Shown in pieces: positions 7,911-17,049 of a stretch of 64,000 nucleotides of DNA. The position numbers and the translations under genes are program-made. This DNA is from a virus: positions 54,326-118,325 of the IMG/VR virus record IMGVR_UViG_3300042291_000666; one strand, 5' to 3'. The notes under the pieces are model-generated. The model searched no databases. It was given only the letters and a program-made list of their open reading frames with translations, and was not told the DNA's origin. Each line of letters starts with the position of its first letter. Position 1 is the first letter of the stretch.

Positions 7911-9374
7911 ATGGCTTATTTTAATCATGCGTTTTACAAAACGTTTGTTGCTACATCAACCCAAGCGTCAGCTGGAGTAGCAACCTCAGCATTAACTGCT
8001 GGTCAGCTTGGTTTAGTTACTGATGCATCATGGCAAACAATTGCTATTGCTGGTGGTACTTTACCTGCTAACTCATTAGCTTATCTTGTACAAGGTAGCT
8101 ACTACACTAAAGATACTATTGGAAACAATCCAGGTAACGGTGGTTACAAGGAATCTGTTAAATCAAAAGGTATCAATCCTAAATTCATCTCAAGAGCATG
8201 GGTTACTAACTGTTTATTGGCTCAACAATCTACTGCGTCTTTATCATTAGGACCTGATTGTGCTCCATGTGGAAAAACTCAGTTCATGAGAATTGATGTT
8301 AAAGGTTCTCCAACATTACGTTTCTTAAATCACAATGCTTATTCTATTGGTGATAGTGCAAACATTTGTTGTGTAGGTGATCAAGAATTTTTAGATCCAG
8401 CATTAGTTTCGGCTACTATGGCTCAAATGGTTCTTGCTAATCCTTTAATTACTCCATTTGTTGCTGAAGGTGACGTTGATGGTGTTGCTACTGCTACATT
8501 AGCTGGTGGTTCTGGATATTCTGTTGCTTCTGGTGTTGCTACTACTGGTGGTTCTGGATCAGGTTTTAAAGTTAATATTTTAACTGTATCTTCTGGTGCT
8601 ATTGCTACTTATAGTGTTGCTGCACGTGGTGCTGGATATGTTGTAGGTGATGTATTAACAGTTGCTGGTGGTACTGGTGGAACTTTCACAGTTACTGCTC
8701 TTACTGCAGGTGGTGTTGTAATTACTGCAACTACTGGTGCTGTAAGTGTACAGTCTGTTTACACTATTGCTCAAACTTTAGGTACAGCTGCTTCTGGAAA
8801 CTATGTTCCTTCACTTGATCCTAATGGTACAACTAAAGTTAGTGCTACAGTTAATTTTGTAGGAGCTTATGTTGATACTAAATTTGGTAACTGTTCATTT
8901 GATACTAGAGATCATTTTAACGCTGAACCTGTAGTTATCATTGCTTCTATCCTTGATGAAACTGGAAATCCATGTAATGATTGTGGTGTTGCTACAAGCA
9001 CTCCTGGTCAAATGCAACAAACTCAAGGTGAAAATGTAGTTAGAGATTTAATCTTATCTGAAAGATACAGACAATCTCCTTTCAATCAAGGAAATGCAGA
9101 TAGTGCAAGAATTAGAGAGATTGAGATGTCAGATGAAATCTTAGCTGCTGTTGATAGATCTGCTACTTATAAAGCATATTATATCCAACATACTGTTCCA
9201 AGATTCAACAACCCAAGTGGTGTGTTTGACAATGATCAATATGTTTACCAAGTATATGTTAAATGTTCTGACACTGCTGCTAACACTGCTGTATTAGCAT
9301 TGGTTAACAAAGTGGTTGCTTTAGCAAATGCTGCTGGTAATAACATTGCATTAGAAACTAACTCTTACTGGTAA
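7911..9374 (+). CDS. Abundant-type virion structural protein with a glycine-rich GSGY insertion
   Basis: The protein has 487 residues. The N-terminal (1-200) and C-terminal (310-487) parts form one conserved-looking body. Between them, about residues 195-290, sits a Gly/Ala/Thr-rich block with LAGGSGYSV, GGSGSGFKV, AARGAGYVVGD and VAGGTGGTFTV, a repeat type that is inserted into surface proteins of many phages. Cys pairs (CAPCG, ICC, CNDCG) may form disulfides or bind metal. The gene has an A-rich leader like the capsid gene and is followed directly by a strong terminator, both signs of high expression. The exact role (head decoration, tail or fibre base) cannot be read from sequence. Confidence 0.55.
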   Translation: MAYFNHAFYKTFVATSTQASAGVATSALTAGQLGLVTDASWQTIAIAGGTLPANSLAYLVQGSYYTKDTIGNNPGNGGYKESVKSKGINPKFISRAWVTNCLLAQQSTASLSLGPDCAPCGKTQFMRIDVKGSPTLRFLNHNAYSIGDSANICCVGDQEFLDPALVSATMAQMVLANPLITPFVAEGDVDGVATATLAGGSGYSVASGVATTGGSGSGFKVNILTVSSGAIATYSVAARGAGYVVGDVLTVAGGTGGTFTVTALTAGGVVITATTGAVSVQSVYTIAQTLGTAASGNYVPSLDPNGTTKVSATVNFVGAYVDTKFGNCSFDTRDHFNAEPVVIIASILDETGNPCNDCGVATSTPGQMQQTQGENVVRDLILSERYRQSPFNQGNADSARIREIEMSDEILAAVDRSATYKAYYIQHTVPRFNNPSGVFDNDQYVYQVYVKCSDTAANTAVLALVNKVVALANAAGNNIALETNSYW

Positions 9375-9409
9375 TCAATATACCTTAAGAGGTTGATTTT
9401 TTAAAAATT

Positions 9410-9446
9410 AAGAGTAGGAGTCAAAAACTCCTGCTCTTTTTTTTTT
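9410..9446 (+). terminator. Strong intrinsic terminator after the 487-residue structural gene
   Basis: AGAGTAGGAGT (9411-9421) pairs ACTCCTGCTCT (9427-9437) with one G-U pair and a CAAAA loop. It is followed by a run of nine T. Confidence 0.9.
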
Positions 9447-9461
9447 CTTTATTCTAATTTT

Positions 9462-9471
9462 TTTGTATATT
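9462..9471 (+). promoter_or_regulatory. Shared AT-rich promoter-like motif TTTGTATATT
   Basis: TTTGTATATT lies just after the terminator and 31 bases before ATG 9503. The same ten bases occur after the hairpin at 18659-18705 and before the gene at 35495, and with one change at 22892-22901. Recurrence at gene borders suggests a late promoter element. Confidence 0.35.
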
Positions 9472-9502
9472 GTATATATAGTGTATCAAAATAAATATCA
9501 AA

Positions 9503-10075
9503 ATGGCTGACAAACATATATTAAGCTTAGAAATACCAACAGTATCTAACTGTAATCTTTTATGTATTAAAGATACTAGTCAGTATTCTTCAGAACTTGC
9601 TGTTGATTGTGAAGAATTATTAATCACACTTCCTGGCTTTACCGTACCTGTGTTACTTAAAGTAACAAAAGGTTTTGACATGTGTTTAACAGCATGTGCA
9701 CTTGCAATACAAAACCTTAATTGTGGAACTATACAACAAGAAATTCCTGATGGAATTTATGTTATTAGATATAGTGTATCTCCAAATTCAAAAGTTTATG
9801 TTGAATATAATCACTTAAGAGTTACTAGATTATTGACAAAATATTATGAAGTATTATGTGATTTAAATATTCAAGCATGTCAACCTGAATCATATAAACA
9901 ACAACTTTTAAATGAGATGAATTATATTAAAATCATGATTGATGCTGCTGTAGCTAATGTTGAATATTGTCAATCTCCAGCTCAAGGAATGCAATTATAT
10001 AATTATGCAAAAGATGGATTGAATAGAATAATTTGTCCTTCTGGTAATTGTGGGGGAAGAACATACTTATACTAA
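9503..10075 (+). CDS. Cysteine-rich virion-module protein of unknown function
   Basis: This 190-residue protein has about a dozen cysteines spread along its length. A beta-rich N-terminal half (LSLEIPTVSNCNLLCIKD, then a strand pair ending VIRYSVSPNSKVYVEYNHLRVTRLL) is followed by a helical C-terminal half and a short GGRTYLY tail. I recognise no family. It is the first gene after a terminator and promoter-like motif. It is followed by a small zinc-ribbon protein and a fibre-tip-type protein, so a role in tail or fibre assembly is likely but unproven. There is no signal peptide or membrane segment. Confidence 0.55.
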   Translation: MADKHILSLEIPTVSNCNLLCIKDTSQYSSELAVDCEELLITLPGFTVPVLLKVTKGFDMCLTACALAIQNLNCGTIQQEIPDGIYVIRYSVSPNSKVYVEYNHLRVTRLLTKYYEVLCDLNIQACQPESYKQQLLNEMNYIKIMIDAAVANVEYCQSPAQGMQLYNYAKDGLNRIICPSGNCGGRTYLY

Positions 10076-10133
10076 TAGTATATACTAAAAGTATATGATG
10101 ATAAAGATTTAAATAAACCAAAAATAAATTGAT

Positions 10134-10337
10134 ATGAACTGTGCAAATTGTAACAAAACATTTACTTGCGGTTGTCAAAAAGCATTTGATGACCAAGGTA
10201 CTGCCATATGTAAAACATGTGTGAATGAATGGGCTAATAAAAGATTATCTGGTGAAGCGGTTACACAACCATTACCAACAAGAGATTTAAATTTAGAATT
10301 AGCAGCTCAACAAATTAGAGATCTGAGAAATAAATAA
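10134..10337 (+). CDS. Small zinc-ribbon protein
   Basis: A 67-residue protein whose first 35 residues carry CANC, TCGC and ICKTC. This gives five or six cysteines in paired spacing, typical of a zinc ribbon or treble-clef finger. The remainder is polar with a helical C-terminal end (LNLELAAQQIRDLRNK). It lies two bases before the next gene, so they are probably co-translated. Such micro-proteins in fibre modules may be structural or act as assembly aids. The zinc site is inferred from cysteine spacing only. Confidence 0.6.
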   Translation: MNCANCNKTFTCGCQKAFDDQGTAICKTCVNEWANKRLSGEAVTQPLPTRDLNLELAAQQIRDLRNK

Positions 10338-10339
10338 AT

Positions 10340-10840
10340 ATGGAGCAAGCACTTATTAAAAGAATTAGGACTGAACAAAATTTTGCAGTACAAGCATATA
10401 CAAATTTTAAAGAAATTAAATTTGGTATAGAACCATGTTGCTATGTTGATTTTGAGACAGCTGCTTTAAATAAGTATTTGTGTGATTGGCAAAACAGTGC
10501 TTCTAACAAAATAATTATTGATAGTGGTCAAGTAGGCATCTTTATTGAACCATTAGCAATAGTTAATACAGAAGCTAGTATGTCTTGCCCAGTTATACCT
10601 ACTAATGTTTGTACAATAATAGATCTTGAAAATATACTTTGTAATACAGGAACTTATATACATACACAAGATGTGCCATTAGCTGTTTGGGTTATAACAC
10701 ATAATTTAGGAAGTTTTCCTTCAGTGACAGTTGTTGATAATTTAAATCAAGTTGTTGTTGGTGATATAACTTACAATAGTTCAAATACATTAACAATAAC
10801 ATTTACCACTGCTTTTGCGGGGTATGCATATTTAAATTAA
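10340..10840 (+). CDS. Fibre or tail-tip protein with a HNLG/PSVTVVD C-terminal domain
   Basis: The protein has 166 residues. The last 60 (YIHTQDVPLAVWVITHNLG, then FPSVTVVDNLNQVVVGDITY) match a small beta domain that often ends phage fibre and baseplate proteins and is exposed on the particle. The N-terminal 100 residues are unlike anything I recognise and hold several Cys (EPCCYVD, SCPVIPTNVC, ILC). The gene sits directly before two long fibre genes. It may form a tip or a fibre attachment piece. Role inferred from the domain and neighbours. Confidence 0.6.
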   Translation: MEQALIKRIRTEQNFAVQAYTNFKEIKFGIEPCCYVDFETAALNKYLCDWQNSASNKIIIDSGQVGIFIEPLAIVNTEASMSCPVIPTNVCTIIDLENILCNTGTYIHTQDVPLAVWVITHNLGSFPSVTVVDNLNQVVVGDITYNSSNTLTITFTTAFAGYAYLN

Positions 10841-10884
10841 AAACAATTAAAACAAATAATAACTAAAAACAAAAAACAAAAATC

Positions 10885-13152
10885 ATGGCAATTAAATATT
10901 TAAATAGTATTAACCTGAATCAGAATGAATTGCAATTTGCAGTTATTCAAAATTTAGGCACACCTCCTGCAACGGCAACGGAAGGTCAAATTTATTATGA
11001 CACAGTAACTGATAAGTTACAGTTAAGAACTGCTAGTGCTTGGGTTCCTATTCTTTCTGGTACAGATACGAATACTACTTATACTTTAGCTACAGCTCCA
11101 ACAGGAACTGCCATTAGATTAACAGGTAGTGATTCTACTACTAATGATGTTACTATAACTGGTGCAGGTACTGTTGTTGTTACAAGAACAAGTGCTAACA
11201 CATTAACAATTACAGGAACTGATTCTGCTGCAGGTACGGTAACTTCAGTAGTTGCTGGTACGGGTATTTCTATTACCGGAACTGCTACTATAACTCCTAC
11301 AGTAAACATTCTTTATGCTGGATTATCTAATGCTATTTTAGCTGCTACTGCAGCTACTCCAGTTGGTGCTGATACATTATGGTTTAGTGATGCAACAGAT
11401 AATACAATTAAGAAAGCTTTACTTTCTACATTCCCTGGATTTGGTGCTGATGGTACTGTAACAAACGTTACTGGTGCTAACTCTACATTTGTTTCAACAG
11501 CAGTTGCTACTGGAACTACAACTCCAGTTATTACAGCTAGTTTAAGTGCAACAGGTACACCAAGTGCTACTACTTTCTTAAGAGGTGATAATACATGGGC
11601 TGCTGCATCAAATTATACTAGTTGGTCATTACAAGGTTCAGCGGGAACTACAGAAGTTATTTCAAGTGGTGAAACTGTTAACTTTTTTGCTGGTGCGGGT
11701 ATAACAACTACTGCTTCTAATTCATTAGGTATTAATTATTTAAGTATTGTAAATACAGGTGTTCTTGCACTTACTGCAGGTACTAATATTTCTATTACAG
11801 GTACTAATACAAATTTAACTATTAATTCAACTGACCAATTCCAAGGTACAGTAACTTCTATTACTTTAGCTGCTGGATCAGGAACTGGTACTGCAATTAC
11901 ATCAAGTGGTACATTTACATTTGCTGGAGGTACAGGTATTACAACTTCTGTATCAGGAACTACTGTAACTATTAATGCTACAACTTTAGGTACTGTAACA
12001 AGTATTACTGCAGGAACTGGTTTAACAGGTGGTACAATTACTTCTACCGGTACAATTGCTGTTAAATATACAGGAGCGGGTAACATTGTAGATGCAGCAC
12101 CAACTGGAATACCTTTAACAAGTTTTGATTATTTCTTAACACATAATTTTATAACAAATAATGCTGAAAAATCTCAAGTTGGTGCATTATCAATAAGTGA
12201 ATTAGATGCACCTTCTGCAGATTTAAGTATTAATACATTTAAATTAACCAATGTTGTTAATCCAACAAATGCTCAAGATGCTGCAACTAAAAACTATGTA
12301 GATACTACATTAGCTGGTTCAGGTGCTTTAATTTACCAAGGTGGATATAACGCATCTACAAACGTACCTAACCTTGATACAACATCAAATATTCTTATTA
12401 ATAGAGGATTTACATATACTGTTACAGTAGATGGTTTATTCTTTGGGGAACAAGTTAGAGTTGGTGATTTAATTATTGCAAATGTAAATATTCCTGCTAA
12501 CAGTCCTTCAAATGCTATAACTAACTTTACAATTGTTCAAGATAATGTTGATTTAGCTAGTACAACTACTGTGGGTATTGCTAGTTTTGCTGCTGCAAGT
12601 TTTGCAGTAAGTGCAGCTGGTGAGGTTACAATCAAAAATGGTGGTGTAATTTTAGGTACACAAACTACAGGAACTTATAACCCTACTGTTGGTTTATCAC
12701 AAACTATTGATATTGGAAATAATACTACATCTGGTGTTGCAGTATTTAATACTGTTACATTAACAAATGGTGTTATTACAGCATTTACCACTGAGAATAT
12801 TCAAGCATCAAGTACAGCTAATCCTGGGGTAATTTTAATTGCAACAGATGTTGAAGCTACTGCTGGTGTTGTAACTACTAAAGCTGTTACTCCAGCACAA
12901 TTAAAATCTAATGCAACTACAATTGCTAATGCAGCTATAGTAGCTAGAGAATTTAAACAAACTGTTACTTTAGCATCAACAGTTATAAATCATGAGTTAG
13001 CTTCAAGAGATCTTATAGTTCAATTGTATGATACAGTTACTTTTGAAACTGTTTATGCAGATATTATTAGAACAGATGTAAATAACTTAACTGTTATTTT
13101 TGGAGCAGTTCCAACTAATGCTATTAGAGTATTAATTACTAAAATAGGATAA
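10885..13152 (+). CDS. Tail fibre protein with GTVTS repeats
   Basis: The protein has 755 residues and is dominated by Thr, Ser, Gly, Ala and Val in short beta-strand repeats. Units beginning GTVTS or GTVTN recur near residues 112, 190, 325 and 370, as expected for a trimeric beta-helical shaft. A typical fibre connector word occurs in the middle (TNVVNPTNAQDAATKNYVD). The first ten residues (MAIKYLNSIN) are almost identical to the start of the next gene product, so both fibres probably dock to the same particle site. The C-terminal 150 residues are non-repetitive and may hold the receptor-binding end. There is no S74 chaperone. A strong terminator follows. Confidence 0.8.
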   Translation: MAIKYLNSINLNQNELQFAVIQNLGTPPATATEGQIYYDTVTDKLQLRTASAWVPILSGTDTNTTYTLATAPTGTAIRLTGSDSTTNDVTITGAGTVVVTRTSANTLTITGTDSAAGTVTSVVAGTGISITGTATITPTVNILYAGLSNAILAATAATPVGADTLWFSDATDNTIKKALLSTFPGFGADGTVTNVTGANSTFVSTAVATGTTTPVITASLSATGTPSATTFLRGDNTWAAASNYTSWSLQGSAGTTEVISSGETVNFFAGAGITTTASNSLGINYLSIVNTGVLALTAGTNISITGTNTNLTINSTDQFQGTVTSITLAAGSGTGTAITSSGTFTFAGGTGITTSVSGTTVTINATTLGTVTSITAGTGLTGGTITSTGTIAVKYTGAGNIVDAAPTGIPLTSFDYFLTHNFITNNAEKSQVGALSISELDAPSADLSINTFKLTNVVNPTNAQDAATKNYVDTTLAGSGALIYQGGYNASTNVPNLDTTSNILINRGFTYTVTVDGLFFGEQVRVGDLIIANVNIPANSPSNAITNFTIVQDNVDLASTTTVGIASFAAASFAVSAAGEVTIKNGGVILGTQTTGTYNPTVGLSQTIDIGNNTTSGVAVFNTVTLTNGVITAFTTENIQASSTANPGVILIATDVEATAGVVTTKAVTPAQLKSNATTIANAAIVAREFKQTVTLASTVINHELASRDLIVQLYDTVTFETVYADIIRTDVNNLTVIFGAVPTNAIRVLITKIG

Positions 13153-13168
13153 ACATTACTTTTATATG

Positions 13169-13207
13169 AAGGGGGGATTTCATAAATTCATGTTTTCCCC
13201 CTTTTTT
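13169..13207 (+). terminator. Intrinsic terminator between the two long fibre genes
   Basis: AAGGGGG (13169-13175) pairs CCCCCTT (13197-13203), with a long AT-rich loop that can itself fold. A T run follows. It is one of the few GC-rich words in the region. Confidence 0.8.
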
Positions 13208-13223
13208 ATAAATAAAAAAATTG

Positions 13224-13231
13224 TACTTTTG
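13224..13231 (+). promoter_or_regulatory. Candidate -7 box TACTTTTG before the second fibre gene
   Basis: TACTTTTG is an exact TAnnTTTG match, 25 bases upstream of ATG 13257 and just after the terminator. It overlaps the palindrome TTGGTACCAA. Confidence 0.35.
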
Positions 13232-13256
13232 GTACCAATATTAAATAAAATTATAG

Positions 13257-16200
13257 ATGGCAATAAGATTTTTAAACAGTATAAATATCCAAGCAGGTAC
13301 ATTAACTGTATCAACTATAGCTAACTTAGCCACAGCATCTAACGTATTTTTAGTTTCAGATGGTGGTTTAGTTAAATATAGAACTGCCGCACAAGTGCGT
13401 TCTGATATTGGAGCAGGCACAGGTACAGTAACTAGTGTTGCTGTAACTAATGGTACTGGTATTTCTGCATCAGTTGCAAATGCATCTACTACACCAAATA
13501 TTACTATTACAAATACAGACTTGGGTTCTTCTCAAGCTATATTTAAAAACTTTGCAGTTGCTGGTGAAAGTACAGTAGTTGCAGATAACAATAATGATAC
13601 ATTAACTTTTGTCAATGGAGCTAACGTTGCTATTACTACTAATGCAACAACAGATACAATAACTATATCCGCAGCAAATACTAATAACTTTCCATCAAGT
13701 TTAGCTTGGGATACCGGAACAGGTATTTTAACTTTAGGTAGAAGTGGTTTATCTTCTTTAACTGTAGACTTAGACGGTAGATATTTAGAACTAGCAGGTG
13801 GAACTTTAACGGGTGGATTATATGGAACATTTGCTAGTTTTGGTGGTACACTTAATTCATATGTTACAATAGATAATTTAGCAAGAAGATTTAATTCTCC
13901 TGAAGGTGCAACTTATATTACAACTAACTCTTCAATAGTTGGAGCTATTAAAATTAAATTACCTATAGCAAGAAATAATTCATCTACAATGATGATGTTT
14001 ACTGTTAAGATCTATCAATATAGTACAGGTAATTGTCATGAATTACAAATTGCTGGATATAATTATGCTGGAGGAAGTTGGTATAATACATCTGTTACAA
14101 ATTTAACAGATAATGGTGGTAATTTAACTGTAAGATTCGGTACTGATGCAACATCTGATTGTGTATGGATTGGGGAAACTAGTTCTAGTTGGTCATATCC
14201 ACAAGTATTTGTAACTGACTTTCAAGCAGGATATAGTGGTCAAGCTAATTCTTGGGGAGAAGCTTGGAACATTACATTTGAAACAGCATTTGATACAGTA
14301 GAAGATACAAGAATAGCATCACAAGTAATTACAAGTAGAAATATTGGTGTACAAAATGTTCTTACAGCTACTGCATTAACTTCAATGAATATATCTCAGT
14401 TTACTAATGATAGTGGTTATACTACTGCTACTGCTGTTGCTAATAATTATGCTTCAAAATTTCTTACATTAACTATAAATGGTACAGGATATGATCTTAG
14501 TGCAAATAGATCTTGGAGCGTTGGTACTGTAACATCTTTTTCTTTTGGATTAGGCACAACAGGAACAGATATAAATGCTACCCTTACTAATAATACTACA
14601 ACACCTGCATTAACTTTAAATGTTCCTGATGCAAGTGCTACTGCAAGAGGTTTAATTACAACGGGTACACAAACTATTGCTGGTGCCAAAACATTTTCAT
14701 CTGGTGTTACTGCATCAAGTTTTGCTTTTGGTACATCATCAATATATAATTATAGTGGTTTAAATGTAATATATCAAGGTGCTACAGGAACTACACATAA
14801 TTTTGGCGGTGGCCCTGGTTTTGTACAAAATAATTTATCAGTACCTAATGGTACATTTAATATTGCTTTACAAACAGCATCAACTATAGCATCATTTGAT
14901 GCATCTAAAAATGTAGTAAGTTTACCTACTGCAACATATCCTTCATTAGCAGAACTTGCTTATGTCAAAGGAGTTACATCTGCTATTCAAACACAACTTA
15001 ATGCTAAAGGTACTGTCAATTCAATAACCGCAGGAACTGGATTAAGTGGTGGAACAATCACAAACTCAGGAACTATTGCGTTAGCAAATACATCTGTTAC
15101 TGCAGGATCATATACTGCTGCTAATATTACAGTAGATGCTCAAGGTAGAATTACATCAGCATCAAATGGTTCTGGTGGTGGTGGTATTACAGGTTCTGGT
15201 ACTGCTGGAAATATTACTAAATGGAGTACTACAACGGGTGTAACAAACTCTATTATGACAGATAATGGTACTACCGTTACTATAAATAGTGGTACATTAG
15301 CTTCACCAGTAAATAGTTATTTGCCAGTACAAACTTTTGCATTAAATAATGGAAACGGTGAGTATGTTGAATTTGGTTCTTTAAGAACAGCTACAGGATC
15401 AGACTGGACAAATGCTGGATTTAGAATACAAGAAAAAATTGACTCAACTTGGATGGGGTATATGCAGTTCAATGGAACTGGTAATCTAGGTGGTATTTCA
15501 TTTGGAACAGGTACAAGTGCTGCAAGTAGACAATCTATTGTAGAAAGAGTAATAATCAATAGTGCTGGTAGCATGGGTATAGGAATTGCTCCACTTAGTA
15601 CACTTGATGTAAATGGTACTATTACAACTAGAGGTCAATTATATATAACATCTGGAGGTTCATCTGTACCTAATTGGTTTTTCCAATTAAATGGTTCTGG
15701 AGATTTAGTTGTTGATGAAGCAATAACTTCTAAAAATTTTATATTTAGTAATTCAGGTAATGTATTTTTAAGTAATGGTGGTCAAGTAACAATTGGTACA
15801 ACAGATGTTGGTACACCTAATTATGGACTTCTACCACAATTAACAGTAGCAAATGCTTCTGGTGGTGTTTTAGATATAAGAACTACTAATACAAATGTTG
15901 TAGCTGGTACATCATTGGGTAGAATACAATTTACTGGAAAAGATGATTCACTTACAGGATATACTTCTGCAGCAATTGAAGCTATTTCAGCAGGTACTAT
16001 TAGTAGTGGTGCAAACGGAGGTGGTAAGTTAAAACTAATGACTTCTATAGCAGGTTATGGTACACCTCCTTTACCTAGAATGTGGATTAATCAAAATGGT
16101 TATGTTACTGTAGGATCTACAGACTTAGGATATAGTGAATTTGCTGTAAATGGTAGTGTTTATGCAACAAGTGGTGTTTATGCTGCTTCTGGTAATGGTT

Positions 16201-16721
16201 GTGCTATTGGAAGTCCTACTATTATAGGTAATGATGTAGGTTTATATGGTCTTGCTGGTGATGAAGTAATTGCCATGTTAAATTATAGTGATGGTTATTA
16301 TTGGTATGGTGGTGGATCAATAAAAACTACAGGTTCATTTGTTGGTATTAGTGCATTACCTGATTATCCATTACATGTAGGATTAGAAAATGGAAATATT
16401 TCTATATATGCTGATTATGATATTGTTGCTTTTTCTGATGAATCTGTAAAAGAAAACATTAGACCTATTGAAAATGTAATTGAAAGAGTACAAAAATCAA
16501 GAGGTGTATTATATGATAGAATTGATAGTGGTCATAAAGACAATATTGGTTTTATTGCACAAGAGTTAGAACTTACTTTCCCTGAATTAGTTGTTACTAA
16601 TGAAGATGGAACTAAAGCTGTTAAATATCAGAATGCTGTAGCTGTTATGTTTGAAGCTATTAAAGAACAGCAAAAACAAATAGATGAACTAAAAGAATTA
16701 GTAAATAAATTAATCAAATAA
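13257..16721 (+). CDS. Long tail fibre / tailspike with C-terminal S74 intramolecular chaperone
   Basis: The protein has 1154 residues. It begins with MAIRFLNSIN, shared with the previous fibre. GTVTS repeats, fibre hinge words (AELAYVKGVTSAIQTQLNAK, TQTIAGAKTF) and long beta-repeat regions follow. The last 95 residues are a Peptidase_S74 chaperone: FSDESVKENI holds the Ser1060 / Lys1065 dyad at the five-residue spacing of phage endosialidase chaperones, followed by GFIAQELELTFPELV, with a coiled coil to the end. These domains assist trimer folding and then cleave themselves off just before the serine. The product is probably a host-receptor-binding fibre whose mature form ends near residue 1059. 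The next gene starts after one base. Confidence 0.88.
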   Translation: MAIRFLNSINIQAGTLTVSTIANLATASNVFLVSDGGLVKYRTAAQVRSDIGAGTGTVTSVAVTNGTGISASVANASTTPNITITNTDLGSSQAIFKNFAVAGESTVVADNNNDTLTFVNGANVAITTNATTDTITISAANTNNFPSSLAWDTGTGILTLGRSGLSSLTVDLDGRYLELAGGTLTGGLYGTFASFGGTLNSYVTIDNLARRFNSPEGATYITTNSSIVGAIKIKLPIARNNSSTMMMFTVKIYQYSTGNCHELQIAGYNYAGGSWYNTSVTNLTDNGGNLTVRFGTDATSDCVWIGETSSSWSYPQVFVTDFQAGYSGQANSWGEAWNITFETAFDTVEDTRIASQVITSRNIGVQNVLTATALTSMNISQFTNDSGYTTATAVANNYASKFLTLTINGTGYDLSANRSWSVGTVTSFSFGLGTTGTDINATLTNNTTTPALTLNVPDASATARGLITTGTQTIAGAKTFSSGVTASSFAFGTSSIYNYSGLNVIYQGATGTTHNFGGGPGFVQNNLSVPNGTFNIALQTASTIASFDASKNVVSLPTATYPSLAELAYVKGVTSAIQTQLNAKGTVNSITAGTGLSGGTITNSGTIALANTSVTAGSYTAANITVDAQGRITSASNGSGGGGITGSGTAGNITKWSTTTGVTNSIMTDNGTTVTINSGTLASPVNSYLPVQTFALNNGNGEYVEFGSLRTATGSDWTNAGFRIQEKIDSTWMGYMQFNGTGNLGGISFGTGTSAASRQSIVERVIINSAGSMGIGIAPLSTLDVNGTITTRGQLYITSGGSSVPNWFFQLNGSGDLVVDEAITSKNFIFSNSGNVFLSNGGQVTIGTTDVGTPNYGLLPQLTVANASGGVLDIRTTNTNVVAGTSLGRIQFTGKDDSLTGYTSAAIEAISAGTISSGANGGGKLKLMTSIAGYGTPPLPRMWINQNGYVTVGSTDLGYSEFAVNGSVYATSGVYAASGNGCAIGSPTIIGNDVGLYGLAGDEVIAMLNYSDGYYWYGGGSIKTTGSFVGISALPDYPLHVGLENGNISIYADYDIVAFSDESVKENIRPIENVIERVQKSRGVLYDRIDSGHKDNIGFIAQELELTFPELVVTNEDGTKAVKYQNAVAVMFEAIKEQQKQIDELKELVNKLIK

Positions 16722-16722
16722 T

Positions 16723-17043
16723 ATGCATACATATACCTGGACTATTGTTGCATTAGATTGCAAAATAAATGAAAACAATTTACAAGATGTTGTATACAAT
16801 GTAAATTGGAGATATACTGCTTCTAATGAAGATGGTGTAAGTGCTGTAAATTTTGGAGCTTTACTTGTACCACCGCCAAGTCAAGAAGATTTTACACCTT
16901 ATGAAGACTTAACAAAAGATCAAGTTGTTGGTTGGTTAGACGCTGGTTTAAATGTTCCGGCAATGACTGCTGATTTGGATAATCAAATTAACTTGATTGT
17001 AAATCCTGTAGATATTACATTACCTCCACCATTTGAAAATTAA
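16723..17043 (+). CDS. Small fibre-module protein, paralogue 1 (DUF7936-like)
   Basis: The protein has 106 residues. It begins YTWTIVALDCKINENNLQDVV, with a second strand VNWRYTAS and then FTPYEDLTKDQVVGWLDAGL. This pattern (Y.W.I, D-V...V.W.Y, then F..Y..LT...V..W) belongs to a small phage family often found directly after fibre genes, which I believe is listed as DUF7936. It probably binds the fibre as a chaperone or accessory cap. Two further divergent copies occur at 17490 and 17831. It starts one base after the fibre stop, so translation is coupled. Confidence 0.6.
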   Translation: MHTYTWTIVALDCKINENNLQDVVYNVNWRYTASNEDGVSAVNFGALLVPPPSQEDFTPYEDLTKDQVVGWLDAGLNVPAMTADLDNQINLIVNPVDITLPPPFEN

Positions 17044-17049
17044 TAAGAT

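Noticed and set aside
10885-16721. Diversity-generating retroelement target in the fibre genes
   Set aside because: There is no reverse transcriptase and no template repeat with A-specific changes in the window; repeats are ordinary shaft repeats.
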